Shown here piece by piece: positions 1 through 7,867 of a DNA stretch of 64,000 bases. The position numbers were made by a program, and so were the translations under genes. The stretch is from G963663615 sp963663615 (GTDB taxonomy: Bacteria > Bacteroidota > Ignavibacteria > Ignavibacteriales > Melioribacteraceae). Each line of letters starts with the position of its first letter. Positions within the stretch are counted from its first letter, which is position 1. The notes beneath the pieces were generated by a model. That model was not told the origin of the DNA. It worked only from the letters and a program-made list of their open reading frames with translations, and made no database searches. The stretch is from NCBI GenBank assembly GCA_963663615.1, contig OY760517.1:620001-684000 (forward strand), in the 5' to 3' direction.

Positions 1-36
1 TTGGCAGAACAGGAAAATTCAAGTGGTTGGGATTAA
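1..36 (+). CDS. C-terminal tail of an upstream phage gene (partial)
   Basis: An open frame enters the window at base 1 and stops at TAA 34-36, encoding about 11 residues that end SSGWD. The next start follows after two bases, as expected in a packed phage operon. Nothing can be said of its function, and it could be non-coding. Confidence 0.3.
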   Translation: MAEQENSSGWD

Positions 37-38
37 GG

Positions 39-119
39 ATGCAATCAATTAAAAACAGCAATTTTATTCTTTACTTAGATCAGGTGGAAATAATAAGAGA
101 GGTGGTAAATGACAAATAA
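39..119 (+). CDS. Very small phage protein, 26 residues
   Basis: ATG at 39 is preceded by a TTAAGG stretch and opens a 26-codon frame that overlaps the start of the next gene at 109. Spacing and overlap fit translational coupling in an early phage operon. The peptide has no recognisable motif. Short length keeps confidence low. Confidence 0.3.
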   Translation: MQSIKNSNFILYLDQVEIIREVVNDK

Positions 120-336
120 CGAATGGGAAAGATTCGAACAGAATTTAGCAAGCCCTTATGGTGGACTAACCATTGAAGCTGATGGCATACTGGTTGATTT
201 CTTAGTAGTAAATTCAGGTCACCTAAAGTATGAATATTTCGGGCTTTGCTGGAAATCACCAAAAAGTTTAAGGCGACATTTGCAAAATACCTGCAAACAA
301 ATTCAACTAATTGAACCAAGCATGGAGATAGTATAA
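109..336 (+). CDS. Hypothetical early phage protein, 75 residues
   Basis: The frame starts at ATG 109 behind a good ribosome site (AGAGAGGTGG) and its last base is the first base of the next ATG (TAATG at 334-338). The product is a small soluble protein with no motif I recognise. Its place just before the DUF2786-like gene and the transposase marks it as part of the early region. Confidence 0.6.
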   Translation: MTNNEWERFEQNLASPYGGLTIEADGILVDFLVVNSGHLKYEYFGLCWKSPKSLRRHLQNTCKQIQLIEPSMEIV

Positions 337-1010
337 TGGCACGTTCCCGTAGTGATATTATAAACCAAATAAAAGGTCTTCTGAGAATGGATAAAGGTGG
401 TGAAAGTACAGAAATAGAAACTGCTCTATTCCTTGCCAAAAAGCTTGCTGATAAATACCAGATTGATCTTGATGCGGTAAATCCAGAGGAATACTCAGAA
501 ACGGTATCGCATCAAACATACGAAGGTAAATCTCGTATCCAATATGAAGAAAAATATAGCCTGTTAATACTTATACAGTTCTTTAATGTTGAATCACTTA
601 CTATAAGTGGTTTTAAAAAGCAAGTTGTGATTATCGGGACCAAGTCAAATATTGAAATTGCAGACTATACATACTCATTTCTCATTAAGCATTTTAGAAA
701 TGAGTGGAAGAAAAACAAAGGACGGCTTAAAAAGAGACAAGCATTTATGTATGGTATGTACAGCGGAATCTGCTATAAGCTAAGTAAAGCGAATAATATG
801 CTTAGTCAATCAGAAGGATTGGTACTAAGAGAAAAAAAAGAAGAACTCAGAGACTATATTCAAGAACAATTTGGTGAAACAACAAAGACATCTGTTGTAC
901 TCAAAGATAATTCTAAATCGGCATACAATAAAGGATTTGTATCTGGAATGAGAACTAATATACACAAGGGGATTGATAGTAAAACTAACAAAAAACAACT
1001 TAATCAATAA
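336..1010 (+). CDS. DUF2786-like phage protein
   Basis: The N-terminus (residues 5-55) has the DUF2786 pattern: a helix ending in IKGLLRM, then STEIETALFLAKKLADKY and a short acidic loop. The central part resembles the companion domain often found behind DUF2786 (about residues 65-170, with FMYGMYSGICYKL). Such proteins are common in early regions of transposable phages, but no biochemical role is established. It overlaps the preceding stop by one base and ends two bases before the transposase start. The C-terminal tail is basic. Confidence 0.7.
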   Translation: MARSRSDIINQIKGLLRMDKGGESTEIETALFLAKKLADKYQIDLDAVNPEEYSETVSHQTYEGKSRIQYEEKYSLLILIQFFNVESLTISGFKKQVVIIGTKSNIEIADYTYSFLIKHFRNEWKKNKGRLKKRQAFMYGMYSGICYKLSKANNMLSQSEGLVLREKKEELRDYIQEQFGETTKTSVVLKDNSKSAYNKGFVSGMRTNIHKGIDSKTNKKQLNQ

Positions 1011-1012
1011 TT

Positions 1013-2911
1013 ATGAATAATATTCATCAAATACCGTTAGATCAATATCAGTTCACTATTGCTGAATTTGCAAAGCACCAAGGTGTGAGTGATCGTTATA
1101 TAAGAATGCTTATAGATGACGACCAAATACCACAAGGATTTATAGTTCACGAAATATCACCACGTAAACGAGTAATATTGAGAACAGAACCTGAAAATGA
1201 GGAAAAAATTGAGTATAAAAATCCGTCAAAATTATTACCGCAGGAAATAATCCGGATAACAAAATGCCTGTCAGATGATGACTATTTCAAGCCAAACGGC
1301 AAACCAAACAAGAGAAAAATAGCTGAAACATGTAAAATACATTATGATACATTAAATAGGTATTTAACGGGGTCTTACAAGTCACCTGACCAGAACCGGT
1401 CAGATAAGGGAAAATCAAGAAAACTTGATAAATCTGATATAGTAGAAGCTAAAAAAGCTTTTACTACACTTCTTTTAAGTAATGTACAGCGTAATGTGAA
1501 GTTAACTATTGAAAAAGTAGAGATGAACAATGGAATCATTATTCCGCAACGTTTAGCTTACAAATGGGCAAAAGAGCTATCACATACACATTTGCAAAAA
1601 CACTACATGGCAAAATATCTGGGTACAAAAACACCTCACATAATACGTGATCTTTGGGGTGAATACCCTGAATTCCTTTCATGTGTAGTAGCTGATGAGT
1701 GGAAAATTGATGAAAAGGGAGTCTGGATTCACTGGAAAGAAGAAAATTATAGCAATATTGAAGCAATGGCATACATCGTAATGTTCATTGATATGAAGAC
1801 CAGATACCCTGTATCAATGCAAATTACCCATACAAGTATTACAACAAATGATACAATTAAAGCCGCTATGACGCTTGTTAGGGATTACGGCAGACCAAAA
1901 CAATGGATATTTGAAAATCAAAAAACATGGGATAACAAAGAGTTTTTAAGATTTATACTTGGTTTATATGATGGTGAGCTACTTGCACCATCACTTAATC
2001 CTGTTGAATTTATGGATTTGGATCAGCTTAAAGCTGTTGAAATGACCAACGACAAGATAATCCGAACAACTCCGAACCATCCACAGGGAAAGCCAATTGA
2101 ACGTACTTTCAGAATTATCAAAGATGAATTCTGTGCGTACTCTCCAAGTTATTCACCAAACCAGTTTGAAAGCAGAAAGCCAGAACTTGGCATGGCACAT
2201 CCGGGTGTTCACAGAACATTTGAGCAATTGCGTTCTGATCTTATAGGCTTCATGGAAAACGATTATCTTGATAGAAAACGTACAATGTTCCATAATAGAA
2301 TGTTGTCACCCGCTCATAAAACCAATAAGTCACGTCCACAAACAATCCGTGAAGCGTTCGAACTTGCATATCAAACCTTTGAAGCTGATAGAATAGATGA
2401 ATTAAGATTAGCATACCTGTATGGTGAAAAGTATAAAGCTAAATATAAACAAGGTGCTATTACTTTTACTTACAGACCAAATATGGAAAAATTGAATTAC
2501 CTACCTGCTGATCCTTCAAAACTTTTTGAGTATGAAGGTCAGCAACTTGTAGCATTAGTAGATCAGTATGACATTTACAAAGGCTGGTTATTCTCGCAGG
2601 ATGGTAAGTTATTATGTGAAGCTAAAGACCATAGGAAATACGGTTCAACATCACGTGAAAGGGCAAATGAGTTCGGTAAAATCAAGCGTGAACAGGTTAA
2701 ACTAAACCGTAAAATCATTAAAAACGCTGATAAGTTAAAAGAGATGGGCGATGTAAAGTTATTTGAATATGAAAAGAACCGCCCGGAAACTAATCCTGAA
2801 AAATTGAAACAAAAAACAGTTAGCGAACCGGTACCGGCTCAAAAAGAAGAATACAACGCAATAGATAACGCAATTTTTAATACATCAATTATTCAATTCA
2901 ACAATAATTAG
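1013..2911 (+). CDS. Mu-A-like DDE transposase
   Basis: At 632 residues this matches the length of MuA-type transposases, which join phage ends to target DNA. Residues 14-38 (FAKHQGVSDRYIRMLI) look like a DNA-binding helix-turn-helix. The RNase-H-fold core follows: first Asp at D228 (VVADEWKID), second probably D307 in WDNKEF, and Glu E363 in GKPIERTFRIIKDEF. The catalytic assignments are by motif and spacing, not by alignment. A beta-barrel-like segment with RPNMEKLNYLPADP (about 487-500) follows the core. No MuB-type ATPase follows it; the next gene encodes a small coiled-coil protein. Confidence 0.9.
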   Translation: MNNIHQIPLDQYQFTIAEFAKHQGVSDRYIRMLIDDDQIPQGFIVHEISPRKRVILRTEPENEEKIEYKNPSKLLPQEIIRITKCLSDDDYFKPNGKPNKRKIAETCKIHYDTLNRYLTGSYKSPDQNRSDKGKSRKLDKSDIVEAKKAFTTLLLSNVQRNVKLTIEKVEMNNGIIIPQRLAYKWAKELSHTHLQKHYMAKYLGTKTPHIIRDLWGEYPEFLSCVVADEWKIDEKGVWIHWKEENYSNIEAMAYIVMFIDMKTRYPVSMQITHTSITTNDTIKAAMTLVRDYGRPKQWIFENQKTWDNKEFLRFILGLYDGELLAPSLNPVEFMDLDQLKAVEMTNDKIIRTTPNHPQGKPIERTFRIIKDEFCAYSPSYSPNQFESRKPELGMAHPGVHRTFEQLRSDLIGFMENDYLDRKRTMFHNRMLSPAHKTNKSRPQTIREAFELAYQTFEADRIDELRLAYLYGEKYKAKYKQGAITFTYRPNMEKLNYLPADPSKLFEYEGQQLVALVDQYDIYKGWLFSQDGKLLCEAKDHRKYGSTSRERANEFGKIKREQVKLNRKIIKNADKLKEMGDVKLFEYEKNRPETNPEKLKQKTVSEPVPAQKEEYNAIDNAIFNTSIIQFNNN

Positions 2912-2921
2912 GAGGTACATC

Positions 2922-3272
2922 ATGAACGGTGTTTCTGAAATGGTGGTAACGGAAAAAGGTATTGAAAACAAAATGGCAACACAGCAAAATCCTTTAGCTA
3001 TACTTGGTCAAAAGTACAATGAAGTTAACAATGTTATCTCCGACCTTGCACAGCTTGAAGCTGAAACACAAGAGGAATTAACTGATATTCGAAAAGAAAT
3101 TGCATCCCTAACCCTTGATCTTAAAAAAAGACAAAAAGAACTGAGGAATAGAATGAAGGCAATAGCATCGAAAAGGATGGTTGTTCTTGGCGAAAGGACG
3201 GCTTATGTTAATCAAATCCAGTCACACGGTGGTAAAATCGGAAATACTGATATAACAAAATTGTTGAGTTAA
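2922..3272 (+). CDS. Coiled-coil early phage protein
   Basis: ATG 2922 has an excellent ribosome site (AGGAGG at 2911-2916), which decides it over an internal ATG at 2973. Residues 40-90 form a charged heptad-like helix (ETQEELTDIRKEIASL) typical of coiled coils. In this position other Mu-like phages carry the MuB ATPase or the Gam end-protection protein. This one lacks a Walker motif and is too short for a typical Gam, so neither can be claimed. Confidence 0.65.
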   Translation: MNGVSEMVVTEKGIENKMATQQNPLAILGQKYNEVNNVISDLAQLEAETQEELTDIRKEIASLTLDLKKRQKELRNRMKAIASKRMVVLGERTAYVNQIQSHGGKIGNTDITKLLS

Positions 3273-3276
3273 TAAA

Positions 3277-3771
3277 ATGGCTATCCAGTGCAAAAGTAAA
3301 ATAGCTGAACAGCGTATCAAACTGCATAAAAGGATAATCACCAAGATGTCAAGGTTGGGGTTGTGTACTTCAGAATACCATATTGAGGCATTCAAACGCT
3401 GGTTCCTCTGGAATTATTTCAAGGTAGAAACATCTAAATCCTTCGATCTGAAACAGATCGAAGGAGCGATTAAAACGCTTCGTATAGTATCAAAAAATAA
3501 AGCTGTAAAGGGAATAAAGGAAAAATACTCCCAATTTGAGCGTGACCGTGATTTGGTACGTTGCACGAATGCACAGAAAAAGAAAATACAGGCAATTGCT
3601 TATTACAGAATCAAGTTGGATTCAATACAATTAGCCAAATATACATATAAAACTTTCGGCAGACGTATCGTTGGGTTTGATATGACTATTGACGAAGCTG
3701 ATCAACTAATTAAACGCCTGGAACAGTGGGAAGTAAAGCTATACAAGAATGGAGCATTAACTCGTGTTTAG
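3277..3771 (+). CDS. GemA-like (DUF1018-type) phage regulatory protein
   Basis: The C-terminal half (residues 95-155) follows the GemA/Mu gp16 layout: a KKKIQAIAYYRIKL helix, a short link, then DEADQLIKRLEQW, which matches the family's closing LKxW-like helix. The basic N-terminal part resembles the first helical repeat of that family. GemA proteins modulate host gene expression and replication in Mu. The match is by pattern only and moderately sure. It ends inside the next gene, whose GTG start overlaps by eight bases. Confidence 0.5.
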   Translation: MAIQCKSKIAEQRIKLHKRIITKMSRLGLCTSEYHIEAFKRWFLWNYFKVETSKSFDLKQIEGAIKTLRIVSKNKAVKGIKEKYSQFERDRDLVRCTNAQKKKIQAIAYYRIKLDSIQLAKYTYKTFGRRIVGFDMTIDEADQLIKRLEQWEVKLYKNGALTRV

Positions 3772-3979
3772 TGTAGTTATTGGTTACTCGACTGTACTTG
3801 CAGATGCAAAACAAAATTATCCTGGTCTTAATGATCAGACGGCACTTTATAATAATCTTTTGAGACTTGAAACCATACAAAAGTATAGTAGTAAGGCTCG
3901 TGAAGCAAGTAAGGTTATTCAGCTTAAAATTAACATGACAAGAACTTTACTAACATTGCATAATGTAAGAAACAATTAA
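3764..3979 (+). CDS. Hypothetical phage protein with GTG start, 71 residues
   Basis: The frame begins at GTG 3764, eight bases inside the preceding gene, which points to coupled translation. It encodes a soluble helical protein without a known motif. The early-operon context is the only clue to its role. Confidence 0.5.
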   Translation: MFSVVIGYSTVLADAKQNYPGLNDQTALYNNLLRLETIQKYSSKAREASKVIQLKINMTRTLLTLHNVRNN

Positions 3980-3991
3980 AGAGAATTTATT

Positions 3992-4132
3992 ATGAGTATA
4001 TATATAGTATTAACAGTTTTGGCAGTTGTTATTGGTGGCTTGTTTGCTGGCATGGGTATAATTCTTGCAGAAGTTGCAAAAACATCAGTAGTTGTAGATA
4101 AAAATCAATATGAAGATGAAACAGAGGTATAA
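3992..4132 (+). CDS. Single-pass membrane peptide, 46 residues
   Basis: ATG 3992 follows an AGAGAA sequence and opens a 46-codon frame. Residues 4-27 are a clear membrane helix (VLTVLAVVIGGLFAGMGIIL) and the tail is short and acidic. It ends at TAA 4130-4132, directly before the ATG at 4134 of the DUF3164 gene, whose ribosome site (GAGG, 4124-4127) lies in its last codons. It may be an early membrane-active phage peptide; the function is unknown. Confidence 0.55.
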   Translation: MSIYIVLTVLAVVIGGLFAGMGIILAEVAKTSVVVDKNQYEDETEV

Positions 4133-4133
4133 T

Positions 4134-4742
4134 ATGTCAACTAAAAAGTGGATTGATGAAAATGGAAATGAAATACCATCGTCACGGGTAACTAAATCAG
4201 AAAAGCTAAAAGAAAGACACCTTAGTGCAATTATGAATAAAGCAGAAAAGTTAAGCACTGCTTTATTAGAGCTTAAACGTGATGTAGCTGAGAGAACATC
4301 AGAAATATATAAAGCAATTCTTGAAGAAAATGGTATCGACCCAACTAAGCATAAAGGAAATATAACTTATTTCAATTTTGATAGGTCGATTAAAATTGAA
4401 GTTAATCAATCAGAACGGATTGTTTTTGATGATACTTTAATATCAGCTTGTCGAGCAAAGTTAATGGAATTTCTTGATGGTAGTGTGCAGTCTAATGAGG
4501 AATTTGTAAAGCAAATCATTCTTGATGCGTTTGAAACCCGTACCGGTGGACTTGATACAAAAAAGGTAATGGGCTTGCTCAAATATAAAAAACGAGTTAA
4601 AAATCCTTTATTTGCTGAGGCTATGAACCTTCTTGAGGACTCAATATCAAAACCTAATAGAAAAACTTACACGAGGATTTGGAAGCGAAATCCGGACGGT
4701 GAATACGATAACGTGGAGTTAAATTATTCTTCAGTTAATTAG
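4134..4742 (+). CDS. DUF3164 family phage protein
   Basis: The protein has the DUF3164 layout: an opening KKWIDENGNEIPSS, a long charged helix (about residues 30-70), then KGNITYFNFDRSIKIEVN near residue 85-100, a helical middle, and NRKTYTRIWKR close to the end. DUF3164 is widespread in Mu-like phages between transposase and Mor-type genes; its activity is unproven. ATG 4134 is preferred over the upstream ATG 4110 because GAGG at 4124-4127 is correctly spaced and it starts right after the preceding stop. Confidence 0.85.
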   Translation: MSTKKWIDENGNEIPSSRVTKSEKLKERHLSAIMNKAEKLSTALLELKRDVAERTSEIYKAILEENGIDPTKHKGNITYFNFDRSIKIEVNQSERIVFDDTLISACRAKLMEFLDGSVQSNEEFVKQIILDAFETRTGGLDTKKVMGLLKYKKRVKNPLFAEAMNLLEDSISKPNRKTYTRIWKRNPDGEYDNVELNYSSVN

Positions 4743-4744
4743 TA

Positions 4745-4987
4745 ATGCCAGACTTAACTAACAAAGATATTGATAAACTCAAAGTTGCCGGTTTCAAAAG
4801 TTATGAGATAAGTCATTACAAAGCTGGCAGATTTAGCAGAATATCAAAAGTAAAATTAAATAAAATACGTGGACTTATAGGCATCAAAAAGAAAAGAAAG
4901 AAGTCCAGTTACCCTAAACCAATATCGATAACTAAAATGGGCATTAAGCTCAAAAAAACTAAAAATATAATAATCATAAACTTATAG
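4745..4987 (+). CDS. Small basic phage protein
   Basis: Starting three bases after the DUF3164 stop, this encodes 80 residues rich in lysine (IKKKRKKSS near residue 47). The N-terminal half (DIDKLKVAGFKSYEISHYKAG) could form a helix-turn-helix or SAP-like helix pair, so DNA binding is possible. This is inference from composition and helix pattern only. It sits where Mor-type activators occur in Mu but does not visibly match them. Confidence 0.5.
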   Translation: MPDLTNKDIDKLKVAGFKSYEISHYKAGRFSRISKVKLNKIRGLIGIKKKRKKSSYPKPISITKMGIKLKKTKNIIIINL

Positions 4988-4994
4988 GTGCAAA

Positions 4995-5246
4995 ATGGCA
5001 GAAAAGAAAACAACTGGTGAAGATCAGAAAACGCAACCAGAAGTAACAGCTAAATTCAAATGGGAATTCACTTTCCTTGTTCCGGATAAAGAAACAAAAG
5101 GTACTGCTGAAGTTCCGATAACTGTTACAACCGAAATCGATGATGAAAAACATGCTTTTGAAATAGCATACGAAAAAGCATTAAAGGATTTCGGAAATGG
5201 TAGTGGTTTTACATATTCCCAAAAATTTCATAAAGAGCATATATAA
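4995..5246 (+). CDS. Hypothetical phage protein, 83 residues
   Basis: A ribosome site (ATAGGTG) stands before ATG 4995. The product is an acidic soluble protein with a beta-rich middle (KWEFTFLVPDKETKG). Its stop shares a base with the next start (TAATG, 5244-5248). No family recognised. Confidence 0.55.
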   Translation: MAEKKTTGEDQKTQPEVTAKFKWEFTFLVPDKETKGTAEVPITVTTEIDDEKHAFEIAYEKALKDFGNGSGFTYSQKFHKEHI

Positions 5247-5590
5247 TGATTTGCGGAAATTGTGGTGAGGATTTTTCTGATAGCTATAATGAAGTTGGTG
5301 GCTCAAAACGTAAAGTTTTGGGTCCACTTGACCATTATATGAGTCCATTTCAAATAAAGGGTATGTACTGCCCAAAATGCAATCAGACAATGGAATATAT
5401 AACAACCTGTACCGGTAATGCTTTTCATAAATCCGCACCAATTACTGATGAGAAAATGCTTTACTCACTCAATGACTACTGGAAGTTTCTTGAAAATAAT
5501 AACCTAATAGATGATTTTAGAAAATTTGCAGGTGAACATCTAAGATTGAAATTAAATGGTGGTCAACATGATTTATTTAACGATGTATAA
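5246..5590 (+). CDS. Zinc-ribbon phage protein
   Basis: Two cysteine pairs, CGNCGEDF at residues 3-6 and CPKCNQ near residue 38-41, form a likely zinc ribbon. The rest is helical and acidic. It overlaps the preceding stop by one base and its stop codon lies directly before the MuF-like gene. Small zinc-ribbon proteins are common in phage operons; no specific role can be assigned. Confidence 0.6.
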   Translation: MICGNCGEDFSDSYNEVGGSKRKVLGPLDHYMSPFQIKGMYCPKCNQTMEYITTCTGNAFHKSAPITDEKMLYSLNDYWKFLENNNLIDDFRKFAGEHLRLKLNGGQHDLFNDV

Positions 5591-6358
5591 ATGAATAAAC
5601 ACCGCAAACAAATAGAACAAATTAAAGAATCCCTCACAAACGCCATACTCGCAGGTGAATCGCAATATAAAACTGCTGTTATTCGAACTATTGAAAGAAT
5701 TTATATTCAAAATACCGTTGATGGTGTTATTGATATTAATAAGGTATCGGCTGATTTAAAACGAGCTCAATTACTCCCTTCAAACTATACAAATGAAATA
5801 ATAAAGAAATTAACTAAATCACAAGAGCAGATTAAAAACGTCTGGAACGACTATTTTCACGACTTAGCAAATCCGGTTAACAATTATAATGATTATAATA
5901 AAATACACAGTCTTATTAATGTCGAATTTCCAGAAATCGAATCCAAGATAGCAGATAAGGTAATTACAGAATTAAAGAGGTCGGTACAGGGTGAATATGG
6001 ATTTAATTCAATAAGAAAAAGATTGTTAAATACAAGCTTGGGTAATCACTCAGCGGAAAATTTTGCCAGAACAGCATTATTGCAGTTCGATAACAACTAT
6101 CAAGAGGAGATGGCAAAACAGGCAGGTGTTATGTACTACCTCTATGATGGGGATAATTCTAAAAATACAAGGACGTTTTGTCGAAAACATGTTGGTCGTG
6201 TTTATACCATTTCGGAACTTTCAGCAATGGATAATGGGCAGGGTTTACCTGTTCGAAGCTCACTTGGCGGTTACAGATGCCAACACTATCTTACACCTTT
6301 AGTTGACTATAAAAGAAAAGCTACTGGTGAACTATTTAACCCTGCCCACTTCAAATAA
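5591..6358 (+). CDS. MuF-type minor head protein (gp30/SPP1 gp7-like)
   Basis: The C-terminal 100 residues show the head-morphogenesis signature: ARTALLQFDNNYQEEM, then VMYYLYDGDNSKNTRTFC and a closing GYRCQHYLTPLV. Proteins of this family sit at the portal and help DNA enter or exit the capsid. In Mu the gene directly follows the portal gene; here it lies in the rightward early block, 4 kb away from the portal and on the other strand. At 255 residues it is shorter than Mu gp30. It may have moved by the same rearrangement that inverted the head module. Confidence 0.75.
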   Translation: MNKHRKQIEQIKESLTNAILAGESQYKTAVIRTIERIYIQNTVDGVIDINKVSADLKRAQLLPSNYTNEIIKKLTKSQEQIKNVWNDYFHDLANPVNNYNDYNKIHSLINVEFPEIESKIADKVITELKRSVQGEYGFNSIRKRLLNTSLGNHSAENFARTALLQFDNNYQEEMAKQAGVMYYLYDGDNSKNTRTFCRKHVGRVYTISELSAMDNGQGLPVRSSLGGYRCQHYLTPLVDYKRKATGELFNPAHFK

Positions 6359-6363
6359 AACAC

Positions 6364-6960
6364 TTAATTATTATTTACTTGATTGTAAAAGGTTTTTAAG
6401 TTTTTCAAAAAATCACTCGAAATATCATCTTTATCGTATGTTTGAATTCTTTCTCCCCCTACAATTTTGGCTTCACACCATTTTGCATTTACAAGATTTA
6501 AAAAATCATCTCTGGTTACTGAAGTGTGCCCGGATTCAGAAAATGATGTATTGTATTGGTTTGTGATATTATTCCATGAGTTTACACTAAAATCAGTATC
6601 AGTAGCGGTTACACTTAATTCAATACGTTTGCCAGAATCTGTAATAAAGATAATCTGATTAATAGGTCTAAAACCATCATTTAATTCACGATTAAGATGT
6701 GTTATATAAAAACCAAAGCTAAGTATTTCCTTTGTTATTCTATCTTTACTAACATAAGGATCAACATAAACTCCCTTTTCATCAACATGCCAACCGCCCT
6801 GAGACGATTTTGTTGAAATGCGGTTATTTTCACCAACGATAATTTCCGGTTTGCTAATATCTGAAAATTTGTCACTTAATGATTTAATTGCAAATGAAGG
6901 TGCACAACCGTATAGTGTTATAATTACAATAATTAGTATTGATAATAACTTCCGTTTCAT
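6364..6960 (-). CDS. Prophage-encoded lipoprotein
   Basis: The first 19 residues are a lipoprotein signal with a lipobox (ITLYGC, Cys19), so the mature protein should be attached to an envelope membrane. The mature part is soluble and has no recognised domain. It ends five bases from the convergent MuF-like gene and lies downstream of the immunity genes. That position is typical of lysogenic-conversion or superinfection-exclusion genes, but this role is inference. Confidence 0.65.
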   Translation of the reverse strand: MKRKLLSILIIVIITLYGCAPSFAIKSLSDKFSDISKPEIIVGENNRISTKSSQGGWHVDEKGVYVDPYVSKDRITKEILSFGFYITHLNRELNDGFRPINQIIFITDSGKRIELSVTATDTDFSVNSWNNITNQYNTSFSESGHTSVTRDDFLNLVNAKWCEAKIVGGERIQTYDKDDISSDFLKNLKTFYNQVNNN

Positions 6961-7125
6961 AAAGCCGCCTTTTAATTAAATAAGATTAAAGTATTGAAAG
7001 CTTGCAGTTAATACGCAATTGCTTAAATTAGTTGGAACACTTTACTACATTACATTGTTGCCTATTCAAAGACCTATTTTGGCAAATTACAAAAATTTTA
7101 TTTACCTTTCTTAGGTAAAATAAAA

Positions 7126-7148
7126 AGAGCAGGTTGTACACCTGCTCT
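7126..7148 (-). terminator. Rho-independent terminator of the immunity block
   Basis: A perfect 9-bp stem (AGAGCAGGT / ACCTGCTCT) with a 5-base loop is followed, on the minus strand, by TTTTTATTTT. It stands 29 bases after the stop of the 47-residue protein and so closes the leftward immunity transcript, leaving the lipoprotein gene to a separate promoter or to read-through. Confidence 0.85.
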
Positions 7149-7176
7149 CCCAAGAAATAAATTGGTTACAGCTAAT

Positions 7177-7320
7177 TTATTTCTTTTTATTTTTTCTGTC
7201 GGGTCGTTGGGTAAGTGCTGAACCTGCGACCCTTTTAGAATCCTTAGAGTACCGTTTATCTCTAAGGATTTTAGAAGCGATTGTGCCGATTTCTTTCGAC
7301 GTCTTCTCATTTTTAGACAT
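7177..7320 (-). CDS. Small conserved basic protein, 47 residues
   Basis: The frame begins MSKNEKTSKEIGTIASKIL and ends in a lysine-rich tail. The pattern SKxxxSxAxKIL...SKxxxxVAGSAL is that of a small conserved bacterial protein family of unknown function that I recognise only by pattern. A longer frame covering the same DNA in another phase (7098-7370) looks spurious. It follows the 164-residue gene and precedes a strong terminator. Confidence 0.7.
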   Translation of the reverse strand: MSKNEKTSKEIGTIASKILRDKRYSKDSKRVAGSALTQRPDRKNKKK

Positions 7321-7356
7321 GAGAATTTCTCCATCATTTTCTTTATAATATACCCA

Positions 7357-7851
7357 TTAATTGGGTTCATTCAAACTATCTTTAATTTTCTTAACTTGCT
7401 CATTGAAAATGCAATATAAGCGAAAGGTTTTTGAATCTGTTGGCGGAATTTTGTCTGTAGCACATAACTCTTCCCAATTACGAATTATATCGATTGCTTG
7501 TTGAATTCGATAATAATATGCCTGTTTCCCGTCTCTACCTTTTTTCTTCCCATCTTTGAGTAAGAGATTAACTTCGTTTCGCACGATTGATTTTGCAGCT
7601 TTTGTTGAGTTTTTTAATGCTTTCCTTAATAATGGTTGAAGAGTTTTATGGTAAAGTTCATAAGCTAAATCACTATCTTGAAGGTCTGGAAGCATTATTA
7701 CCTGTTCTTCTTCAATTTCTGCTTCAGATGCTTCAACGGTTTCATTTTCCCTATTCTCTTCAGAAATAAAAAGTAATTCAGCTAATTCAGGGTCGTCCCA
7801 TATACTTGATGTCTTATCTTTCTCTTCAGAAACCTTTTTTATTCCATCCAT
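7357..7851 (-). CDS. Hypothetical prophage protein, 164 residues
   Basis: The N-terminal half is very acidic (EASEAEIEEEQ) and probably disordered; the C-terminal half is helical and basic (KGRDGKQAYYYRIQQAI). It starts 16 bases after the regulator gene, so both are likely on one transcript. An acidic partner for the peptidase/regulator is conceivable, but nothing in the sequence proves it. Confidence 0.6.
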   Translation of the reverse strand: MDGIKKVSEEKDKTSSIWDDPELAELLFISEENRENETVEASEAEIEEEQVIMLPDLQDSDLAYELYHKTLQPLLRKALKNSTKAAKSIVRNEVNLLLKDGKKKGRDGKQAYYYRIQQAIDIIRNWEELCATDKIPPTDSKTFRLYCIFNEQVKKIKDSLNEPN

Positions 7852-7867
7852 TTTTATCCTGCTAAAT

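Noticed and set aside
1913..1921. Glu301 (FENQ) as a substituted second acidic residue of the transposase
   Set aside because: D307 in WDNKEF fits the family motif better; a structural alignment would decide.
7098..7370. 90-residue leftward frame with a basic N-terminus
   Set aside because: It covers the 47-residue gene at 7,177-7,320 in another phase and runs through the terminator at 7,126-7,148, so it is probably spurious.
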